26,810 nucleotides of DNA from Alphaproteobacteria bacterium (GTDB taxonomy: Bacteria; Pseudomonadota; Alphaproteobacteria; Rhizobiales; Devosiaceae): positions 1-26,810 of the forward strand of contig JAJRRJ010000092.1 in the NCBI GenBank assembly GCA_024279575.1. Direction: 5' to 3'. The notes below the pieces were generated by a model. The model was not told the DNA's origin, did not search any database, and saw only the letters and a program-made list of their open reading frames with translations. Positions 16,371 to 23,969 of the stretch are shown here, one piece after another. The position numbers and the translations under genes are program-made. The first letter of the stretch is position 1. The number at the start of each line of letters is the position of its first letter.

Positions 16371-17702
16371 TTAACGCAGACCTTCGTCTTCAAAGCCCTC
16401 GACCCAGTCCTCAACCAGACCATCAAGCGCCTCTTGCGCGGTGCCCTGTCCCGCAATCACATAATTATGGATCCGGCTTTGCATCGGCAACAGCAATGAC
16501 GCATAGGAAGGCTCGGCCCAGAAATCCTTCACGATCGCCATGGAATCAAGGAAGGCCTGATTATACGGCTGTGCGTCAGCAAAACCCGGAGCTTCAACAA
16601 CCGAGCGCATGGCGGAGGCGCCACCCATTTCGGTCCATTTCGCCTGCACATCACCTTGAGCAAACCATTTGATGTAAGCCAGCGCACCTTCCATATTGTC
16701 GGTATTGGCGACAATCGAAATTCCCTGCCCGCCAAGCTGGGCAAACTGGCCTGCCGGTCCTGGAGGATTGGCAAAATATCCTGTGCGATCTCCACCCACG
16801 TTTGGATCAGCATTTACGCCGGGCCAGATAAAGGCAAAGTTCATTTGCAGCGCAACCTGTCCGGATTTATAGGCATCTATATTCTCGCCCATATACCAGT
16901 TGCTTGAGCCTGGAGGCGTACCATTGTCATATAAATCCTTGTAATATTCCAGCCCTGCAACCGCACCGGCAGAATTCACATATCCATCAAGTTCGGCATA
17001 AGGATTTTCAGGGTTACCATATTCAAACCCGTAATTATAAAGCGCATTGGTCACACCCATAGTGATACCCTCAGAGCCACGCTCGGTATAAATGGCGGCA
17101 CCGTAAACGGTTTTGCCATCAATTTCGCGGCCCTGAAAGAATTCCGCGATGTCTTTGAGCTGCTCAAGGCTCTCGGGCACACCCAGATCATAGCCGTATT
17201 TTCCTTTGAACTCTGCCATGAGTTCGGGGCGCTCAAACCAATCTTTGCGGTAAGTCCAGCCAACCACGTCGGCATAGGCTGGCAGTGCCCAGTAATTCGG
17301 GCTGCCTTTGGGCCATTCTGCATAGCCGGTTACGGTCGCCGGGATAAAATCATCCATGCTGATGCCCTCGGCATCAAAGAAATCATTCAGCTTGACGTAA
17401 TTGCCGTTTTCGGCAGCGCCGCCAATCCACTGGCTATCACCAATCAAAAGGTCGCAAAGGGTGCCGTTCGAATTCAATTCATTCAGCATACGGTCGGCAA
17501 AATTAGGCCAGGGCACAAATTCAAAGGACATTTCGGTGCCACTTTCGGCCTCAAAATCTTTACTCAACTCAACCAAAGCATTCGCCGGGTCCCACGCCGC
17601 CCAGCATAGAGTGAGCGAGTCGGTAGCAGCAGAGGCGCTACCCGCCATCCCGAATGTAGCAGCAGTCAAGGCTGTTGCCATAAGTAGTTTTGAAGCTTTC
17701 AT
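16371..17702 (-). CDS. CUT1-type extracellular sugar-binding protein
   Basis: A 443-residue periplasmic binding protein of the large (family 1, MalE/UgpB-like) type. It starts at ATG 17702 behind GGGAGGA. The Sec signal peptide is MKASKLLMATALTAATFGMA followed by GSASAATD, with cleavage after ASA near residue 26. The mature protein has the usual features: FEAESGTEMSFEFVPW, FADRMLNELNSNGTLCDLLIGDSQW and GWTYRKDW, and many surface Trp residues, as in glycerol/polyol binders. It is the first structural gene of module B and delivers substrate to the two permeases. The ligand is not readable; the DhaKL kinase suggests a polyol or short ketose. Confidence 0.92.
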   Translation of the reverse strand: MKASKLLMATALTAATFGMAGSASAATDSLTLCWAAWDPANALVELSKDFEAESGTEMSFEFVPWPNFADRMLNELNSNGTLCDLLIGDSQWIGGAAENGNYVKLNDFFDAEGISMDDFIPATVTGYAEWPKGSPNYWALPAYADVVGWTYRKDWFERPELMAEFKGKYGYDLGVPESLEQLKDIAEFFQGREIDGKTVYGAAIYTERGSEGITMGVTNALYNYGFEYGNPENPYAELDGYVNSAGAVAGLEYYKDLYDNGTPPGSSNWYMGENIDAYKSGQVALQMNFAFIWPGVNADPNVGGDRTGYFANPPGPAGQFAQLGGQGISIVANTDNMEGALAYIKWFAQGDVQAKWTEMGGASAMRSVVEAPGFADAQPYNQAFLDSMAIVKDFWAEPSYASLLLPMQSRIHNYVIAGQGTAQEALDGLVEDWVEGFEDEGLR

Positions 17703-17764
17703 TGGATCCTCCCAGATCTTTGTTAACGGCACAGGGCCGGGTTCTAAGAAATCATATTTTATTT

Positions 17765-17797
17765 ACTGTAAGGGAAGCGGCGCGTATTGGTCAATAC
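17765..17797 (-). promoter_or_regulatory. Module B promoter with palindromic operator over the -35 box
   Basis: GTATTGGTCAATAC (17784-17797) is a palindrome with 6-bp arms. On the minus strand it contains TTGACC (17789-17794), a near-consensus -35, with TACAGT (17765-17770) 18 bp further as a -10. A repressor bound to the palindrome would occlude the promoter. The adjacent LacI-type regulator is the likely ligand. Confidence 0.55.
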
Positions 17798-17868
17798 ATT
17801 TTTGAGGTACGCCCCTCATTTATTTTTACTCAAACATATCAATGCATTATGATAGACATGAGTAGTAT

Positions 17869-18906
17869 TTAGCCATCTATTTCGGGCATGTTCTCTCTCA
17901 GGATGATTTCAATCCTGATTCTCTCTTGCGATGCGACGGTTCCCAGCTGCGCAACTTTGGCGCGCAAAACTCGTATGGAGCTGCGCACCAGATGCCCGAC
18001 ATCCTGGGTTATCACCGCATCTATGCGACCATCCAACAGGCAGGCGCGCGTGTGCGGGGTTAGCTCGTGACCTATGATAACCTGCTGCTGCACCCCCTGG
18101 ACCTCCAAAGCCTGCATGGTCTCACCTATATCGTGACTCATCAGATAAATGCCCACTACATCCGGCTGACTTTCCAAAGCAGTCCTGACAATTTTAGCCG
18201 TGCGCTCAGGGTCGCCATAGCTTTCCATAGAGGGGCGAACGTGAAGGCGCTGCGCATATTTTTTCATGATGTAGTCAAATCCCAGCCGTCGCTCCTGACT
18301 GTCGCGCGACTGCATGGTCTCGGTCAAAACCAGCACAGCACCTTGGCGTTCACCAGTAAAGCGGGCCATAAGTTGGCCAACGGTGCGCCCGGCTGCTTTG
18401 TTGTTTATGCCAACATAATAAGCATTTTCTGCCGTGGGCTGGTTGGATACAAAGGCGACAACGGCGATACCACGCGAGTTTAACCGTGCGATCGAATCAC
18501 GCACCTGCGGGGTCTCCGGCGCCATAATAGCCACGCCATCCACCAGTTTGGGCGATAACTCGTCCAGCGCCATCGCGATCCGGTGTGGATCATTTGAGGG
18601 CACGCGAATTATCGACATGCTGATGCGCTCATATGCCATCGACATGTTAGCTTCAGAAATGGCAGCCCGCACCAGATCAAGGAACTCATCATCATGATCA
18701 GGCAGAAAAAACACCAGGCGATATTCTTTACTGCGCGCCAGATTGGCCGCCGCCAGATCGCGCACAAAACCGATTTCCTTAATCGTTTTTTGCACCCGAT
18801 CAACCGTGACTTGCCGCACACCTGCCCGGGCATTCAATACCCGGTCAACTGTGGCCAGGCTTACGCCGGCAGCTCTCGCCAGATCTTTTGTTGTTGGCTT
18901 TCCCAT
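17869..18906 (-). CDS. LacI-family transcriptional regulator of module B
   Basis: A 345-residue regulator starting at ATG 18906 with GGGAGG 4 bp upstream (the longer frame would start on a TTG inside that site). The helix-turn-helix is TTKDLARAAGVSLATVDRVL, followed by the hinge around DLAAANLARSKEY and a type I binding-protein-like domain (FFLPDHDDEFLDLVRAAI, then GVAIMAPETPQVRD). It is closest in style to RbsR/DegA-like members with a VDRVLN recognition helix. It lies 166 bp upstream of the binding-protein gene on the same strand and probably represses it through the palindrome at 17784. It is the last intact gene before the right island end. Confidence 0.92.
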   Translation of the reverse strand: MGKPTTKDLARAAGVSLATVDRVLNARAGVRQVTVDRVQKTIKEIGFVRDLAAANLARSKEYRLVFFLPDHDDEFLDLVRAAISEANMSMAYERISMSIIRVPSNDPHRIAMALDELSPKLVDGVAIMAPETPQVRDSIARLNSRGIAVVAFVSNQPTAENAYYVGINNKAAGRTVGQLMARFTGERQGAVLVLTETMQSRDSQERRLGFDYIMKKYAQRLHVRPSMESYGDPERTAKIVRTALESQPDVVGIYLMSHDIGETMQALEVQGVQQQVIIGHELTPHTRACLLDGRIDAVITQDVGHLVRSSIRVLRAKVAQLGTVASQERIRIEIILRENMPEIDG

Positions 18907-19028
18907 ACGACCTCCCAATACTGGAGTGTTCTACTGGAAACCTTTGAGGTGCGTCAATCAATTGAAGTGGTTCTGTAAAATCGGATGGCCTGTTAAGGTG
19001 TATTCCAATACGATGAAGGAATACCAAA

Positions 19029-19180
19029 ATGAGCAAGCGACAGAAGTTTTTAGACCAGTTCAAGGGCAGGGTTGCGGTTCGGGCGAACTGTGCGCGGGGT
19101 GGCGACCGGACAATCCAGGAGATAGCTGCGAAGCACAGGTTACACCCACCCCAGGTCAGTACTTGGAAAAAGCAGGAAAA
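19029..19180 (+). mobile_element. IS3-family OrfA remnant
   Basis: From ATG 19029 the product reads MSKRQKFLDQFKGRVAV, then GGDRTIQEIAAKHRLHPPQV and STWKKQ. This is the N-terminal helix-turn-helix of an IS3/IS911-type OrfA, with a poorly matching stretch (RANCARG) suggesting decay. Similarity ends about residue 49, and the frame then runs through the guaA repeat to a chance stop at 19259. No OrfB is present. The left IS terminus probably lies in 18950-18990 but I could not fix it. The OrfA type does not clearly pair with the OrfB tail at 3134, so two different ISs are likely. Confidence 0.7.
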
Positions 19181-19213
19181 CACATATAAATCAGCCTTTT
19201 ACGCTCGCAAGAT

Positions 19214-19233
19214 ACAATTGAGTGGGAATAGTG
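19214..19233 (+). repeat. Right direct repeat (candidate attR)
   Basis: This is an exact copy of ACAATTGAGTGGGAATAGTG from the guaA 3' end (2687-2706). GGAATA (19225-19230) and TATTCC (19236-19241) form a perfect inverted repeat around a 5-bp centre, a plausible recombinase core. Confidence 0.75.
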
Positions 19234-19279
19234 ATTATTCCAGTTCAGAAAAGCCGTAAAGAGTACGAGAGCTCTAAAC

Positions 19280-20272
19280 TCATGAAGATTTTTGTTTTAT
19301 CTGTTTAGCCAGCACTAGCGCAGAATCTCCGTCAATGATCAGTCCCTTGCCAACACCGCTGCGCAAAAGGGCGCATGTGGCCTCAACCTTGCGAATGCCA
19401 GCGGATAGAATAACCGTACTGGAGCGCTTTAAGTCATCAAAACTAACAGCCAGTGTTCGATCATTGAGTGAATGTTTTACTGGAAGACCGGCATTGTCAA
19501 AAAATATGCCGTTCGTATCGCCCACTGCGCCAACTTTTCGCAATTCGATCAGTTCCTGAGCAGAGATCATTCCTTGTTGGCGTAGCAGGGATGTTTCAGT
19601 CAACTCGCCAATGCTTATCAACGCCAGATCCGTGTGTCTGGCCAGTTCGAGGGATCGCGCCACAGTATGTTGAGACAATAGAACTTTACGGTCTTCTTTA
19701 GTGTCGGCGATGAACGGTACGGGCAAGAAATATCCCTCTGCGCCGGTTGCCTGGGCCAGTGCCTGAACTACTTCAAAAGGGTTGAACGCTGAATTTGCAG
19801 TAAGCGAACCCATCAGACTGATGAAACGGGCTTTTGGCGCGTTTACGCCGGCCAGGTTGCGCGTGATCTGGTTTAAGGTTCTTCCCCAGCCGGTACCGAT
19901 TACCGCATCAGGCTTACTTGTCAAAAGATCCCGAAGATACTGTGCAGCCGTTGAGCCAACGGCCCTTTGTGGGAATTCTGCAAAGTTTTTATTGCTTTCC
20001 ATCTGTTCAGATGACAGCCCAAGAGGTGGGGTGCAGATGCAGAACTGCAATCCAAATTCCTGTTGAATGGCATTTTCAACCGGGAGCAGTCCAATATCTC
20101 TGTGATCAATTGAAATGCTAACCAGTCCGTTTGAACGGGCCTGGCGCAACAGCCTGTTAACGCGCGCGCGAGTCAGGCCCATACGGGCCGAAGTTTCTTC
20201 TTGGTTCAGCTCACCCAGATAATATAGCCATGCGGCCCGGGCCATGAGTTGTCGTTCATTAATTTCTGTCAT
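19280..20272 (-). CDS. SorC/DeoR-type sugar-binding transcriptional regulator
   Basis: A 330-residue regulator with an N-terminal helix-turn-helix (LNQEETSARMGLTRARVNRLL, about residues 20-40) and a C-terminal SorC-type sugar-binding domain that usually senses a sugar phosphate. Recognisable segments are GTGWGRTLNQI, LMGSLTANSAFNPFEVVQ and SIGELTETSLLRQQGMIS. The start is ATG 20272; the longer frame runs through the promoter. It diverges from the module C binding-protein gene with the ACAAATGT inverted repeat between them. The architecture resembles LsrR and SorC. It ends 46 bp after the right island repeat. Confidence 0.9.
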   Translation of the reverse strand: MTEINERQLMARAAWLYYLGELNQEETSARMGLTRARVNRLLRQARSNGLVSISIDHRDIGLLPVENAIQQEFGLQFCICTPPLGLSSEQMESNKNFAEFPQRAVGSTAAQYLRDLLTSKPDAVIGTGWGRTLNQITRNLAGVNAPKARFISLMGSLTANSAFNPFEVVQALAQATGAEGYFLPVPFIADTKEDRKVLLSQHTVARSLELARHTDLALISIGELTETSLLRQQGMISAQELIELRKVGAVGDTNGIFFDNAGLPVKHSLNDRTLAVSFDDLKRSSTVILSAGIRKVEATCALLRSGVGKGLIIDGDSALVLAKQIKQKSS

Positions 20273-20318
20273 TTTGCCACAAGATATGCCGCAAATTGCG
20301 TTGAGGCAAGGCCTTCTT

Positions 20319-20355
20319 TTGAACAAATGTAATTTCGCTAGACATTTGTATTCAA
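20319..20355. promoter_or_regulatory. Inverted-repeat operator between regulator and module C
   Basis: ACAAATGT (20323-20330) and ACATTTGT (20342-20349) are perfect 8-bp arms with an 11-bp spacer. Outer TTGAA and TTCAA extend the symmetry with a 2-bp offset. It lies about 50 bp from the regulator start and 80 bp from the binding-protein start, suiting control of both directions by the SorC-type protein. Confidence 0.55.
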
Positions 20356-20435
20356 GTCAGGTATCTATACATTCGCAGACGTGGGAAATAGGTTTTTCCG
20401 TGAGCGTCTCACCTAACCTTAGGGAGGAATATGAA

Positions 20436-21371
20436 GTGAAATACACAAAAATAGTCACGCTTTTCGCAGCCGCGTTAATGGCAACGACAGGTGCTGCGTC
20501 CGCCATCGATGTGGCATGGGTGCATTCTAACGCCGCGGCGCAATCTGAGCAACGCGTTAAAGCCGGTTTTCAGGAGTGGTTGGACGAATCAGGGAAAGAC
20601 TGGAACGTCTCTTATCTCGACTCAGGCGGTTCAGGTGAAGCGGTTGCTTCAAACCTGGAAGATGCCGCATCTCGTGGCGTAGATGCGATAATTATTACAA
20701 TGTCGGATTTACGTGCGTCCCGTGCAGCCATTGCCGCTGCCGCTGAAGCAGGCATTCCGATTTTTTCTGTAGATAGCGGTTACATTGATGGGCTGGTCGT
20801 TGATATCACCACCAATAACTGGGCGATGTCGGCTGACGTATCCACTTACCTGATCGATGAAATGGGCGGTGAGGGGAACCTGATATTCCTGCGCATGGCA
20901 GAACATCACGGAACCCGTAAGCGCGGTGACGTGATGCTCGATGTTTTGCGTGAATATCAAGGGGTTAATGTCCTTGTTGAACACAATATCGACTATACCG
21001 CATTCTTTGAGGACACAACCAGCCGGATGCAGGACTATGTGGCACGTTTTGGTGCCGATATTGATGCAGTTTGGGCGCCTTGGGACGAGCCTGCTCAAGC
21101 GGCAATCAATGTTCTGACAGCTGCTGGCCTTACCGATGTAAAAGTAATCGGAATTGACGGGCACCCTCAGGCAGTTGAAGAGGTGTGCAAACAGGACAGC
21201 ATGATGATTGCAACTGTTAGCCAGCCTTTTGAAGGCATGGGCGCGCAAGTGGGGCAGTGGATTGTCAGCATTGTTGAAGATGGTCAGGACGCCGATGAAG
21301 CGGTGCCCAGCAAAACCGTCTACATGAATGCGCCTCTTGTGACCAAGAGTAATTGTGAAGACTTCCGATAG
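20436..21371 (+). CDS. Ribose-type periplasmic sugar-binding protein of module C
   Basis: A 311-residue type I binding protein. The start is GTG 20436, with GGAGG 8 bp upstream; the nearby ATG at 20431 is in another frame and stops after two codons. The signal peptide is MKYTKIVTLFAAALMATTGA then ASA, with cleavage near residue 23. The mature protein has SEQRVKAGFQEWLDESGKDW, VDAIIITMSDLRASRAAI, IPIFSVDSG, VWAPWDEPAQAAINVL and VKVIGIDGHPQAV, typical of the ribose/autoinducer-2-like group. It delivers the unknown module C ligand to the permease. A stem-loop at 21384-21415 follows it. Confidence 0.9.
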   Translation: MKYTKIVTLFAAALMATTGAASAIDVAWVHSNAAAQSEQRVKAGFQEWLDESGKDWNVSYLDSGGSGEAVASNLEDAASRGVDAIIITMSDLRASRAAIAAAAEAGIPIFSVDSGYIDGLVVDITTNNWAMSADVSTYLIDEMGGEGNLIFLRMAEHHGTRKRGDVMLDVLREYQGVNVLVEHNIDYTAFFEDTTSRMQDYVARFGADIDAVWAPWDEPAQAAINVLTAAGLTDVKVIGIDGHPQAVEEVCKQDSMMIATVSQPFEGMGAQVGQWIVSIVEDGQDADEAVPSKTVYMNAPLVTKSNCEDFR

Positions 21372-21383
21372 GGGAGTGCATAT

Positions 21384-21415
21384 CTGCCTGCGACCATGTC
21401 TATGGTTGCGGGCAG
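21384..21415 (+). promoter_or_regulatory. Stem-loop after module C binding-protein gene
   Basis: CTGCCTGCGACCAT and ATGGTTGCGGGCAG form a 14-bp stem with two G-U pairs and a 4-nt loop, followed by AAATTTT. It sits in the ~100-bp gap before the ATPase gene and probably limits read-through or stabilises the upstream mRNA. Confidence 0.65.
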
Positions 21416-21473
21416 AAATTTTACCTTTGCTGAGGTGGAGGTTCGGGTAAGTATTGTTTTTGGAGTGTGGATT

Positions 21474-22976
21474 ATGAGCGTTAGGCTCGCCAATATCGTT
21501 AAGGACTTCCCTGGAGGTCGTGCATTGAACGATGTTAGTGTGGCTTTCGAGCTCAACGAAGTTCACGGTCTTATTGGCGAAAACGGTGCAGGAAAATCCA
21601 CCCTTGTAAATGTTCTTGGCGGCTCTTTGGCCCCAAGTCATGGTGAGATTTATATCAATGAAATTGCCGTAAAGCTGACAACGCCGCGCCTGGCGTTACA
21701 GCATGGAATTGCCCATGTCAGTCAGGAGGGGAGTCTGGTGCCCCAATTAACAGGTGCTCAAAATATTCTTCTGGGGGCGGAACCAAGGTCATTAGGTTGT
21801 GTCTTGCGTAGCCGGGAGTTGATGGATCAGGCGGTTTCCCTGTTGCACAGGTGGTTCCCTGATGTGTCCATTTCTCTAGGCCGCCCGGTGAGTGAGCTTG
21901 ATGTTGCAGATCAAAAAATTATAGAAATCGTTCGTGCCCTGCGCGGAGATACCAGAATTCTTATTCTGGATGAGCCCACCGCCGCCTTACAAAGTCGTGA
22001 AAAATCGCAGTTGTGGGAAATCATCCAAAGCCTGCCTGAAAAAGGCGTGGGTGTGGTGCTTATCAGCCATTTTCTTTCAGAAATCAGACAGCTGTCAGAC
22101 CGGATCACCGTGTTGCGCGATGGTGAACATGTACAAACACTTGAGGCAGTCAATGCCACTGAAACAGACATGGTTGACCTGATGTTGCGCCGATCCGGCG
22201 GTCAAAAAGAAATTGGGAAAAAAACCAGTCAACCCATTGGTGAGACACAGGTTCTAGAAGTTAGAAACTGGAAAGCAGGCAGGGTTGATGTGCCTGAGTT
22301 TTCATTGAAAGCGGGAGAGATTGTTGGGCTTATCGGCCTGACGGGGGCCGGGCATTTTGGTTTTGCGCGTTCCTTGTATTCCCGTGAGGGTTTTTTGTCG
22401 GGAAGTATCAGGATTTGTGAAAAAAAAGTTAGGGGTACGATCAGGGATATCCAGCGCAGTGGCGTTGCGTTTGTGCCCGACCACAGAATGGAAAATGCGT
22501 TGATGGGTGACAGCTCGGTAGCGGAGAACCTTTCACTGGTTCATTCCGATTTTTGCTCCAGTCGTGGAATATTGAGCCTTGCTGCAGAAAAATCCGAGGT
22601 CGCGCGCGTGGTGGATCTGTTGAATATAAAATTGAGTAGCCCCAATCAGTTGGTGCGGGAGCTTTCTGGTGGAAACAAGCAAAAGGTCTCCCTGGGCAAG
22701 TGGCTCTTTGGGGCGGCAGGCCGTTATCAGGTGATGATATTTATTGAGCCAACTGAAGGTGTTGATATCGGTGCAAAGCAAGAAATTTACCGGCAGATAC
22801 GCGCTCTTGCCGAGCAAGGCGTTGGCATACTGATTGCGTCATCGGATTTGCTTGAAATTGAAACCGTTACCCAGCGTGTTGTTCCTTTTGTTCATGGGCG
22901 CCCTGGCAAAAGTATTATGGCAAATGAGTTTTCCGAGGCACGGTTTATTGATGCGTTGACGGGGGAGGCGGCATGA
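21474..22976 (+). CDS. Ribose-type sugar ABC transporter ATPase, tandem domains (RbsA-like)
   Basis: A 500-residue protein with two nucleotide-binding domains. Domain 1 has Walker A GENGAGKS (35-42), Walker B ILILDEPTAAL and the switch His in LISHFL. Its signature is the degenerate VSELDVADQ, as is usual for RbsA. Domain 2 has the Lys-less Walker A GLTGAGHFGF, also usual, and a canonical LSGGNKQKVSLG signature. Its Walker B reads VMIFIEPTEGVD, with Ile in place of the normal Asp before the Glu. The start is ATG 21474 (MSVRLANIVK); the longer upstream frame overlaps the stem-loop and is unlikely. It ends in an ATGA overlap with the permease. Confidence 0.9.
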   Translation: MSVRLANIVKDFPGGRALNDVSVAFELNEVHGLIGENGAGKSTLVNVLGGSLAPSHGEIYINEIAVKLTTPRLALQHGIAHVSQEGSLVPQLTGAQNILLGAEPRSLGCVLRSRELMDQAVSLLHRWFPDVSISLGRPVSELDVADQKIIEIVRALRGDTRILILDEPTAALQSREKSQLWEIIQSLPEKGVGVVLISHFLSEIRQLSDRITVLRDGEHVQTLEAVNATETDMVDLMLRRSGGQKEIGKKTSQPIGETQVLEVRNWKAGRVDVPEFSLKAGEIVGLIGLTGAGHFGFARSLYSREGFLSGSIRICEKKVRGTIRDIQRSGVAFVPDHRMENALMGDSSVAENLSLVHSDFCSSRGILSLAAEKSEVARVVDLLNIKLSSPNQLVRELSGGNKQKVSLGKWLFGAAGRYQVMIFIEPTEGVDIGAKQEIYRQIRALAEQGVGILIASSDLLEIETVTQRVVPFVHGRPGKSIMANEFSEARFIDALTGEAA

Positions 22977-23962
22977 GCGTGAAAGAACAAAAAATGGAAA
23001 CATCGCAGAGCAAAAATTCCATATTCAATATGGAATGGGTTCAAAAATATTCTACCTTCATTGTGTTGATTATTATGTTTGTCGGGTTTGCAATATCGAT
23101 CGATCGCTTCTCAACCGTTTTTAACCTGATGAATATTCTGCAACAAATTTCAATTCTGACAATTGTTGGCTGCGGTCTTACTTTTGGATTTGCAGCAAAG
23201 GAAATTGATCTTTCTGTTGGCTACACCGTTGGCCTGGCGGGCATTTTGGTGCCAATGCTGCTGGTTAACGGATTTGACTTGTGGTTTGCGCTGGGGGTGG
23301 GCATGAGTGCTGGCCTTTTAGTGGGTGTTACCAACGGACTATTGGTTACCAAGATAGGGATACCCTCGCTAATAGCAACGCTGGCCATGGGGTCAGTGCT
23401 GTTGGGGGTGAACTTCCTTTTGACGGGTGGTCGCGCCATATATGGAGGACTGCCGGACAGCTATCTGTTTTTAGGGCAGGGTCGTCTGTTTGGAATTCCG
23501 GTACTGGCTTTCTTTATGCTCGCGGCAGTGTTGTTAGCCTGGTTTGTGATGGAAAGAACGGTTTTTGGCCGTTACATTTATGCAGTGGGGGGCAATCAGA
23601 AGGCGGCTGAACTCTCCGGCGTGCGTATTGTATTCTACCGTACCGCAGCTCTTGCCATCGTCGCACTTTTTGCCGCTGCTGCGGGGGCTTTGCTGGCTGC
23701 GCGGTTGGGGTCGGGGCAGCCCAACGTGGGTGACCGTTACCTGCTTGATGGGCTGGCCACTGTGTTTATCGGTATGACGATGTTTCGGCCCGGAACAGCA
23801 ACTATTTTGGGTACGTGTTGTGGAGCCTTGGTTATCGGAGTTCTGGATAACGGATTAAACCTGATCGGGATGGATAGCTACGTCCAGAACATCATTAAAG
23901 GCATCGTCATTCTGGTGGCGGTCGCAATTGTATCACGCACTACCAGACTCAAGCTTTTGTGA
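22973..23962 (+). CDS. Ribose-type sugar ABC transporter permease of module C
   Basis: A 329-residue RbsC-like inner-membrane permease. Family markers are KEIDLSVGYTVGLAGILVPM (around residue 73), NGLLVTKIGIPSLIATLA, FGRYIYAVGGNQKAAELSGV and GVLDNGLNLIG. About eight to ten hydrophobic segments follow an unusually long polar N-terminus of ~25 residues. MSVKEQK is translated from the ATGA overlap with the ATPase stop; Met8 is an alternative start. It is followed 7 bp later by the E1-alpha gene, so uptake and catabolism are in one transcript. Confidence 0.92.
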   Translation: MSVKEQKMETSQSKNSIFNMEWVQKYSTFIVLIIMFVGFAISIDRFSTVFNLMNILQQISILTIVGCGLTFGFAAKEIDLSVGYTVGLAGILVPMLLVNGFDLWFALGVGMSAGLLVGVTNGLLVTKIGIPSLIATLAMGSVLLGVNFLLTGGRAIYGGLPDSYLFLGQGRLFGIPVLAFFMLAAVLLAWFVMERTVFGRYIYAVGGNQKAAELSGVRIVFYRTAALAIVALFAAAAGALLAARLGSGQPNVGDRYLLDGLATVFIGMTMFRPGTATILGTCCGALVIGVLDNGLNLIGMDSYVQNIIKGIVILVAVAIVSRTTRLKLL

Positions 23963-23969
23963 GACCATT

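Larger units (their letters stand above)
2687..19233. mobile_element. Genomic island at the 3' end of guaA, immobilised
   Basis: The ~16.5-kb interval is bounded by exact 20-bp direct repeats of the guaA 3' end. Inside the left repeat are four integrase-arm-like boxes and a truncated tyrosine integrase; inside both ends are IS3-family fragments. The cargo is two complete-looking sugar or polyol uptake modules with their own LacI regulators. No intact integrase, excisionase, relaxase or replication gene is visible between the repeats. The reading as an integrated and decayed island combines sequence evidence with the known use of guaA as an attachment site. An alternative is a transposon-driven rearrangement next to a partial guaA duplication. 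Confidence 0.75.

Noticed and set aside
3134..19180. Composite transposon made of two copies of one IS3 element
   Set aside because: The two fragments cover different parts and look like different IS3 subgroups; the guaA repeats explain the borders better.
20709..21641. 310-residue minus-strand open frame over the module C binding-protein gene
   Set aside because: It spans a stem-loop and the start of two well-supported genes and shows no family features; it is a shadow of the coding strand.
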